Shown piece after piece: positions 4,408 to 8,580 of a DNA stretch of 8,580 nt. Source of the DNA: Nitrososphaeraceae archaeon (GTDB lineage: Archaea; Thermoproteota; Nitrososphaeria; Nitrososphaerales; Nitrososphaeraceae); assembly GCA_025937665.1 (NCBI GenBank), contig JAICQW010000074.1, positions 1-8,580 on the forward strand, written 5' to 3'. The notes beneath the pieces were generated by a model. That model was not told the DNA's origin, searched no databases, and saw only the letters and a program-made list of their open reading frames with translations. Both the position numbers and the translations under genes were made by a program. How positions within the stretch are numbered: the first letter of the stretch is position 1; the number at the start of each line of letters is the position of its first letter.

Positions 4408-5652
4408 TCAAAATCCAGATTTTATTGGGTCGATAGGTTTCATTAATTCACGTAACAAGATGGTCGCGTATGCACCTATAGGTATTTTGAAATTTACCAA
4501 AAGGTTGTCTGAATAAGAAAAATCTTTTACCATTAATGGTAATTGTCTAAATCCGCCTTCTACACTCAATTCTTGCATCTCTTTCAAATAGAAATCTTTT
4601 GGTGTTATATTCTCCTCCTTCATTAGGACAGATAATTTTCTTTCAAATCGGCCATCCGTTGATTTGAATGAATAACCAGGTAAATGCATTGCAGGGACTA
4701 ATTCGGTATTGTCATTATCCAGATATCGCACTAGCTTTCCCAATGTTAGTTTATTTTCTAATTTGAAACAAAAATCATTCTTGGCACAAGATATAATTGA
4801 TTCTCCATTTCTCATCATTTCACTCAAACATCTATTAAAAACAAAAGCCTGATATGCATGAACAAACAATCGCCTTATATTTATTGGAATAGATCTCAAT
4901 GCGCCAATGTAATCTTTGCCGCTAGCGAGTGATCTTAGCAAGTTACGCTCAAGATCCATTCCTTTTGGGATTATCTTTATTACATTTCGATAATTTTTTG
5001 GATCCCTGAATTTTTCTCGTATTTCCTTACTAAATCGAGTATCGTATTCTGTGGTATAACACAAAAATATTTCTACTGCCTTCTTGAAATTCCCTCTTAC
5101 AATTTCTCGCCCGACTAGATGAGTAACTAGTCTTTCACTGCCGAACCTTTGAAGCCCATAATAATTTGGTATATTCCTTATCTCGGTAATAAAGTCTGAA
5201 ATATCACTTCTAGATGGATTTGTAATAATTATATCAAATTGGTTTCCCATTATATGGGATTTCTTTATGGAATGCTTTGTGTATCCAGCTAGTGACAAGC
5301 TAGTATGTCTAGTCCTGCCTTCTTTGTACTTGTTGCCCTCGCAAGTGGCATATTGCACTGTGACAGCCTTCGCATCCTTAATTCCAAGAACTCTAATCCT
5401 TGTTCCGAGTTCATTGAATATCTCCATAATTGCATGGTTAGAATCCAATCCTTTCTTGTTTAGTAGTAATAACGGAAATCTGTAGGACGTATCAGGAATT
5501 TTAGAAATATCTTTTGATATTGATTCAGATAGCAATTCAATAACCTTAAAATCTTCGTTTTTTACCTTTATTGATCCCCCTATTCCTACAAAATGTGTAG
5601 CGTAGATTTCAATGCCTGCCATCCTATCAATTGTCGGAACAGAGTAATTCAT
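4408..5652 (-). CDS. truD: tRNA pseudouridine(13) synthase TruD
   Basis: This cytosolic TruD/Pus7-family enzyme of 414 residues (422 from the upstream ATG at 5676) isomerises a uridine in tRNA, position 13 in the best-studied members. Visible motifs, numbered from ATG 5652: GIGGSIKVKNEDFKVIEL (about 23-40), typical of the TruD N terminus; VLGIKDAKAVTVQYA (88-102) with the catalytic Asp at D93; YYGLQRFGS (164-172), the family's x-G-x-QRFG motif; and RRLFVHAYQAFVFNRCL in the C-terminal half. The TRUD insertion domain lies between the last two. Length is normal for archaeal TruD. ATG 5652 is preferred because both TATA-like boxes (5681-5698) predict transcription starting downstream of ATG 5676; family alignment could decide. 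It diverges from the nine-cysteine gene at 5821. The tRNA-Gly in this window has U, not a pairing G, at position 13, so it could be a substrate; that is inference. Confidence 0.93.
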   Translation of the reverse strand: MNYSVPTIDRMAGIEIYATHFVGIGGSIKVKNEDFKVIELLSESISKDISKIPDTSYRFPLLLLNKKGLDSNHAIMEIFNELGTRIRVLGIKDAKAVTVQYATCEGNKYKEGRTRHTSLSLAGYTKHSIKKSHIMGNQFDIIITNPSRSDISDFITEIRNIPNYYGLQRFGSERLVTHLVGREIVRGNFKKAVEIFLCYTTEYDTRFSKEIREKFRDPKNYRNVIKIIPKGMDLERNLLRSLASGKDYIGALRSIPINIRRLFVHAYQAFVFNRCLSEMMRNGESIISCAKNDFCFKLENKLTLGKLVRYLDNDNTELVPAMHLPGYSFKSTDGRFERKLSVLMKEENITPKDFYLKEMQELSVEGGFRQLPLMVKDFSYSDNLLVNFKIPIGAYATILLRELMKPIDPIKSGF

Positions 5653-5680
5653 GATCTTTTGAATTGCAAATTGCATTGTT

Positions 5681-5698
5681 TTTATTTTTTGTTAAATA
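5681..5698 (-). promoter_or_regulatory. TATA-like A/T region (minus strand) for truD
   Basis: The minus strand contains TATTTAAC (5691-5698) followed by AAAAATAAA. Either element predicts a transcript starting between about 5670 and 5655, inside the longest frame, which supports ATG 5652 as the start of TruD. Confidence 0.4.
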
Positions 5699-5793
5699 CG
5701 AGCGAAATCCATCCCATTTTCCGTTTGCTCCCCACACCTAATTGGGTGCATTCTGATGTCAAAATTAGAATTCGAAGTAAAACTATAAAACTT

Positions 5794-5800
5794 AATATAT
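5794..5800 (+). promoter_or_regulatory. TATA box for the nine-cysteine protein
   Basis: AATATAT is centred about 24 bases upstream of the GTG at 5821, so transcription should begin at or beside the start codon. A G-run (5806-5810) sits where a ribosome site could be if the leader were longer. Confidence 0.5.
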
Positions 5801-5820
5801 GATTTGGGGGAACTGAGATT

Positions 5821-5997
5821 GTGGATAGATTAGATTCGAGTCCATGCAGAAAGTTCGTGATTTGTGAGAACTGTCTCCATTCTGATAGCATATGCACGTT
5901 TTACGAGGCCCATAGATATTGTATAGAATGTTTATGCGATCATGCCTCTTGTCCGGAGTGTAGTTCTGGATACCATGCAATCATGATAGCTGACTAG
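5821..5997 (+). CDS. Small cysteine-rich protein, probable multi-zinc binder (58 residues)
   Basis: A GTG-initiated frame of 58 codons ends in TAG at 5995-5997. It holds nine cysteines (residues 9, 15, 18, 25, 34, 37, 39, 44, 47) and four histidines (20, 31, 41, 52). Eight cysteines fall in pair-like steps: C15-x2-C18, C34-x2-C37-x-C39 and C44-x2-C47, with C9 and C25 between. This resembles a cross-braced two-zinc fold (RING, B-box or rubredoxin-knuckle type) rather than a ferredoxin. The core reads VICENCLHSDSICTFYEAHRYC. An upstream in-frame TGA at 5800-5802 leaves GTG 5821 as the only usable start, and a TATA box sits 24 bases before it. It is divergent from truD. I do not recognise the family. 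Likely uses of such a mini-protein are protein or nucleic acid contact or metal storage. Longer open frames on the opposite strand here look like shadows. Confidence 0.7.
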   Translation: MDRLDSSPCRKFVICENCLHSDSICTFYEAHRYCIECLCDHASCPECSSGYHAIMIAD

Positions 5998-6100
5998 TTG
6001 TTGCCATAGATTCACATTTTTGAAAGATTATAGATAATAAGACTCGCGGAGTTCTGAATTATTTCATTTCATGGCAGTAGATTCTAGTTTGAAAATAAAG
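5998..6100. other. Intergenic stretch before hsp20
   Basis: No gene is supported here. The stretch holds a weak inverted repeat GACTC-GCG-GAGTT (6041-6053) about 80 bases before the Hsp20 start, and a 12-codon ATG frame (6071-6109) that is too short to credit. Confidence 0.4.
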
Positions 6101-6108
6101 AATTTATA
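6101..6108 (+). promoter_or_regulatory. TATA box for hsp20
   Basis: AATTTATA is centred 26-27 bases upstream of ATG 6131, the spacing of a leaderless archaeal transcript. Confidence 0.55.
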
Positions 6109-6130
6109 GAAAGAAACCCACAGATATGAT

Positions 6131-6517
6131 ATGGGTGTAAGTCGGTACGTCGCAAAGGAGATAATGAAGGAAATCGGCAATCGTTCAAGAGAATTTTATG
6201 AATTTGTTTTGCCTCCCGTTGACATCTATGAAGATGGCACAGAATTAGTGATCATAGTGGATCTCCCTGGATTCCAAAAGAAAGATATTCATGTAAATAT
6301 TTCCAAGGATATTCTTACATTGAGGGCAAAGAGAGTTATTGAAATGGAAGCACATACAATTCATTTTGGTCAGCGCCCAAGCAAGATTGAGAAGAAGATT
6401 CCTCTTCCGTATTCTATTCCCGAAGACGACAATTCAAAAAGCAAAGCTGACTATGCAAATGGTGTTCTGAAAATCAGGATACCAATATCGAATATGACAA
6501 ACGTACCAATAACTTAA
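6131..6517 (+). CDS. hsp20: Small heat shock protein, Hsp20/alpha-crystallin family
   Basis: The 128-residue protein has a short N-terminal arm (1-27), then an alpha-crystallin domain. PPVDIYEDGTELVIIVDLPGFQKKDIHVNISKDILTLRAK (28-67) covers the first strands with the conserved LPG turn. KIEKKIPLPYSI (85-96) follows, and the family hallmark A-x3-NGVL-x-I-x-IP is at 106-118 (ADYANGVLKIRIP). The C-terminal VPI (125-127) matches the I/V-x-I/V anchor that docks onto neighbouring subunits in oligomers. Such proteins are ATP-independent chaperones that hold unfolding proteins in the cytosol. The dimer loop segment is atypical: the usual ERxFGxFxR stretch is replaced by HTIHFGQRPSKIEKK, and the N-terminal arm is short, so oligomer size may differ. 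It is a single gene, not an operon, with its own TATA box and a probably leaderless mRNA. Heat or stress control is likely from the family, but no known operator is seen. Confidence 0.92.
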   Translation: MGVSRYVAKEIMKEIGNRSREFYEFVLPPVDIYEDGTELVIIVDLPGFQKKDIHVNISKDILTLRAKRVIEMEAHTIHFGQRPSKIEKKIPLPYSIPEDDNSKSKADYANGVLKIRIPISNMTNVPIT

Positions 6518-6552
6518 GATTGGATTCAACCTAGAAAAATCCATTTTAATAT

Positions 6553-6564
6553 TTCTTATAAGAA
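6553..6564. repeat. 12-bp perfect palindrome downstream of hsp20
   Basis: TTCTTATAAGAA is a perfect palindrome 35 bases after the Hsp20 stop and about 97 bases before the exchanger. It could be an operator, part of a terminator or chance in AT-rich DNA; the pyrimidine-rich bases around it (CCATTTTAATATTTC) could aid termination. Confidence 0.4.
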
Positions 6565-6624
6565 TTAGTCTTCATTAGACGTTTACAACACTATCTACGT
6601 ACGTGCTAAACTGAGTTTTATTAT

Positions 6625-6634
6625 GATTTATATT
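6625..6634 (+). promoter_or_regulatory. TATA box for the cation exchanger
   Basis: GATTTATATT is centred about 31 bases upstream of TTG 6661, predicting transcription from about 6656 with a leader of only a few bases. Confidence 0.5.
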
Positions 6635-6660
6635 CAGCAAAATTAGTAGTCACATCTTGT

Positions 6661-7683
6661 TTGGAAGCGAATAACATTCTAGCGATGTTAATGTGGTTGG
6701 GAGTATTAACATTTGCGAGCTGGTTACTTTCATATGGTGCTGAACATCTAGCAACTAAGTTTGGTGCTAGGTTCGTAGGAAGAACTCTGCTCAGTGTGGC
6801 AACTACACTTCCTGAAATTGCCATTGTTGCCTATGCAGCATCAGATGGTTCTTTTGGAATTGCTCTCGGAGCAGGTTTGGGAAGCAATGTGCTAATGATG
6901 ACTCTAGGTTTGGCAATAATGCTGTTAATCGCCACTACACGTCTTTCAAAAAGACCAATCAAAAAAATAGATGTCACTTCATTCAAACTAGACAAGATTT
7001 TTCTCGTACTTACAGCAATAGTAAGTGCAATCCTATTTATCGACGGATATCACTTTATTGATGGGATAGTGTTCACAGTTCTGTTTTTGGTATATGTATT
7101 TGTCGCATTTTATGAAATGAGATTGGAAAAAAAGAAGGACAGAGAGAAAATTATCAAAGAGTACAGTAATCCTCCCGAAAATGTTAATCTTCCCGGCAAT
7201 CAAAAACAGTTAATAAAATCAGGAATAATCTTCATGATAGGAACAATTGGTATCTTCCTAGCTGCAGAGCCCTTTATAGAGTCATTGGAACATGTTTCAG
7301 TTGATATAGGAGTTTCAGCAATAATCCTTTCAGTGGTAATAAGTCCTATTGCTGGTGAAATGCCTGAAAAAATATCATTAATGCTACTAGCCAGGAAGGG
7401 AGCCCAGGGGACATCGATTGCTATTGCCAACGTACTAGGTTCAAAGATATTAAACAATACATTGTTGCTTGCATTTGCGGTATTTGGAGCAATGTACCAC
7501 AGTGGATTCGGAGCAGTCATAGATCGAACGGAGATTTTATCACACCAAATGATATTGGCCACAGGAGTGACATTAATAGCAGTAGGTTTAATGTTCAAAA
7601 AAGAAATCGGATTAAGGACAGGATTTATTCTTCTAGCTATGTATGTAGTAAGCATTGGACTGCAATTCTTTATGAACTCTTAA
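6661..7683 (+). CDS. CaCA-superfamily sodium/calcium (cation) exchanger
   Basis: The 340-residue integral membrane protein has about ten hydrophobic spans in two halves joined by a charged loop (about 150-185, rich in Lys/Glu). Each half holds an alpha-repeat. Alpha-1 is GRTLLSVATTLPEIAIVAYAAS (40-61) with acidic E52, then GLGSNV (72-77). Alpha-2 is SVVISPIAGEMPEKISLM (224-241) with E236, then NVLGSKILNN (257-266). The Pro-Glu pairs are the family's ion-binding core; members exchange Ca2+ or related cations against Na+ or H+. Departures from consensus are ATT for Gly-Thr-Ser in alpha-1, IAG before MPE in alpha-2, and Lys262 where GSN is usual, so ion choice cannot be assigned. TTG 6661 fits the TATA spacing; ATG 6685 would remove eight residues and spare the first span. 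It is a single gene, convergent with the protease. Confidence 0.85.
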   Translation: MEANNILAMLMWLGVLTFASWLLSYGAEHLATKFGARFVGRTLLSVATTLPEIAIVAYAASDGSFGIALGAGLGSNVLMMTLGLAIMLLIATTRLSKRPIKKIDVTSFKLDKIFLVLTAIVSAILFIDGYHFIDGIVFTVLFLVYVFVAFYEMRLEKKKDREKIIKEYSNPPENVNLPGNQKQLIKSGIIFMIGTIGIFLAAEPFIESLEHVSVDIGVSAIILSVVISPIAGEMPEKISLMLLARKGAQGTSIAIANVLGSKILNNTLLLAFAVFGAMYHSGFGAVIDRTEILSHQMILATGVTLIAVGLMFKKEIGLRTGFILLAMYVVSIGLQFFMNS

Positions 7684-7755
7684 GACACTCAAAGCAACTT
7701 TTAGATTGTCCCGTATTCAATAGGAATTCAAAGGGTTAGTGATTGTTCAGTATGG
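7684..7755. other. Convergent intergenic region, exchanger/HtrA
   Basis: 72 bases separate two converging stop codons. Only short T-runs are visible (for example CTTTTAGATTG near 7699-7709), enough for weak T-tract termination; no stable hairpin stands out. Confidence 0.3.
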
Positions 7756-8580
7756 TTAACTATACGGGTCCTTTTCTTCATCTGTCTTAGTACTATTACT
7801 GCGATCTCCTAACACTACACTAAGATCCGTGTAGGTATGGTTTCTAAAAACAGTAACGTTCAATTTTTCACCTGGTTGTTTATTTTCATCTATATAAGAT
7901 ACCAGATCTTCCATGTAAGTAACATTATGATTATCAACCGCTGTGATAATATCATTACCATGCTTATCGCCATACTGATCAGTAGTACTACCTTGAAGTC
8001 GAGCTTTATCAGCAGGTCCATCCTTAATTATTGACTCGACGTACACTCCTTTGAAATCCCTACTTAAATTTTCAAAATTTTCTGTCAATTTTGAAGTTAG
8101 AGTGCTGGCAGAAATTCCAAGCCATGGATGTGTGTAGTTGCCTTTGCTAATAAGTACCGGAACTATTTTAGAGATAGTATTTGAAGGGACTGCTAAACCT
8201 ATACCGGAGAAGCTGCCAGAATCTGAAAGTACTCCTGCAGTATTCATTCCAATTACTTCTTCATTGACATTGATGAGAGGTCCGCCAGAGTTACCCGGGT
8301 TAATTAACGCATCCGTTTGAATAACACTAGGGATACTGAATGCTGACCCTTCAGTAGAAATTAGACGTCCTTTCTGGCTTACTATACCAACGGTCATTGA
8401 GCCTGCAAGTCCATATGGGTTTCCAATTGCAATAACTTGATCACCTACCTCAACTGCAGATGAATTTCCAAGTCTCAATGGGTAAAGCTGTCCTGATACA
8501 TTTTGTGCTATATCAATTACAGCTATATCATTGAAAGGATCACTACCAATGACAGATGCCACGTATCTATTACCATCAAT
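7756..8580 (-). CDS. HtrA/DegP-like serine protease with PDZ domain (5' part outside window)
   Basis: 274 residues are visible; the frame is open to the right edge (it begins IDGNRYVAS). The trypsin-like domain shows the catalytic Asp in DPFNDIAV (visible residue 18) and the nucleophile Ser in NPGNSGGPL (visible residue 98), with oxyanion-loop GNPYGLAGSMTVGIVS before it. The catalytic His and signal sequence must lie beyond 8580. One PDZ domain follows (about 145-250: HPWLGIS, then KGVYVESIIKDGPADKARL, then GNDIITAVDNHNV). Then comes a short acidic tail ending in DEEKDPYS. Such proteases degrade or refold damaged proteins outside the cytoplasmic membrane, with PDZ recognising C-terminal or hydrophobic segments. 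Eight Asn-x-Ser/Thr sequons in the visible part fit an exported, glycosylated protein. Between GNSGG and PDZ the substrate-binding loop GSFSGIGLAVPSN is present, so the enzyme looks intact. GTG at 8562 is an internal valine codon, not the start. Confidence 0.92.
   Translation of the reverse strand: MDGNRYVASVIGSDPFNDIAVIDIAQNVSGQLYPLRLGNSSAVEVGDQVIAIGNPYGLAGSMTVGIVSQKGRLISTEGSAFSIPSVIQTDALINPGNSGGPLINVNEEVIGMNTAGVLSDSGSFSGIGLAVPSNTISKIVPVLISKGNYTHPWLGISASTLTSKLTENFENLSRDFKGVYVESIIKDGPADKARLQGSTTDQYGDKHGNDIITAVDNHNVTYMEDLVSYIDENKQPGEKLNVTVFRNHTYTDLSVVLGDRSNSTKTDEEKDPYS

Noticed and set aside
4370..4412. Possible C/D-box guide RNA on the minus strand downstream of truD (TGATG-like boxes and a CTGA)
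   Set aside because: The C box does not match RUGAUGA, no D' box is in place, and spacing between C' and D is too short for a 10-12 base guide.
5682..5980. Two overlapping minus-strand open frames (5682-5897 and 5792-5980) opposite the nine-cysteine gene
   Set aside because: They overlap a plus-strand frame with a far stronger protein signature and a matching TATA box, show no recognisable motif, and would occupy the divergent promoter region of truD.
6040..6055. GACTC-GCG-GAGTT inverted repeat as a heat-shock operator
   Set aside because: The stem is only 4 Watson-Crick pairs plus a wobble, it lies well upstream of the TATA box, and it matches no archaeal heat-shock operator that I know.
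7200..7655. 151-codon minus-strand frame inside the exchanger
   Set aside because: It is antisense to the alpha-2 repeat and adjacent membrane spans, with no independent motif; the sense frame explains the sequence.

Overview
The window reads as chromosome of an ammonia-oxidising archaeon (Nitrososphaerota/Thaumarchaeota), possibly a low-GC Nitrosocosmicus-like lineage. Five things support this: archaeal TATA boxes about 24-32 bases upstream of the predicted start codons and few Shine-Dalgarno sites; a tRNA gene broken by two short introns with bulge-helix-bulge (BHB) junctions; a TFE-beta (RPC34/39-like) transcription factor; an archaeal-type TruD; and extracellular proteins rich in N-glycosylation sequons. 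The genus is an inference from AT-rich composition and gene content only.

Layout. 1-323: the 3' end of a UbiD-family decarboxylase, followed by a hairpin and T-tract. 432-1352: two small + strand genes, one an unrecognised 106-residue protein and one a divergent DUF218-like protein. 1401-1517: tRNA-Gly(UCC) with a 20-nt anticodon-loop intron and a 23-nt T-arm intron. 1564-1722: a doubtful 52-residue frame. 1795-2205: TFE-beta with a C-terminal iron-sulfur cysteine motif. 2228-3474: two divergently transcribed, membrane-anchored LEA14/WHy-like proteins. 3521-3655: a 44-residue single-span membrane protein. 3658-4293 (-): a Cas4-like protein that keeps the four cluster cysteines but lacks most nuclease residues. 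4408-5652 (-): TruD pseudouridine synthase. 5821-5997: a 58-residue protein with nine cysteines. 6131-6517: Hsp20. 6661-7683: a CaCA-family cation exchanger. 7756-8580 (-): an HtrA/DegP-like secreted protease, cut by the window edge.

How the genes fit together. Most genes seem to be transcribed singly from their own TATA box, and many transcripts would be leaderless or nearly so. The themes are information processing (tRNA-Gly, TFE-beta, TruD, the Cas4-like protein), envelope and stress (two WHy-domain proteins, Hsp20, HtrA) and ion homeostasis (exchanger). I see no CRISPR array, transposon or prophage, and no clear multi-gene defence operon. The points most worth following up are the doubly interrupted tRNA, the unlisted nine-cysteine mini-protein, the nuclease-degenerate Cas4-like protein, and the divergent WHy pair.
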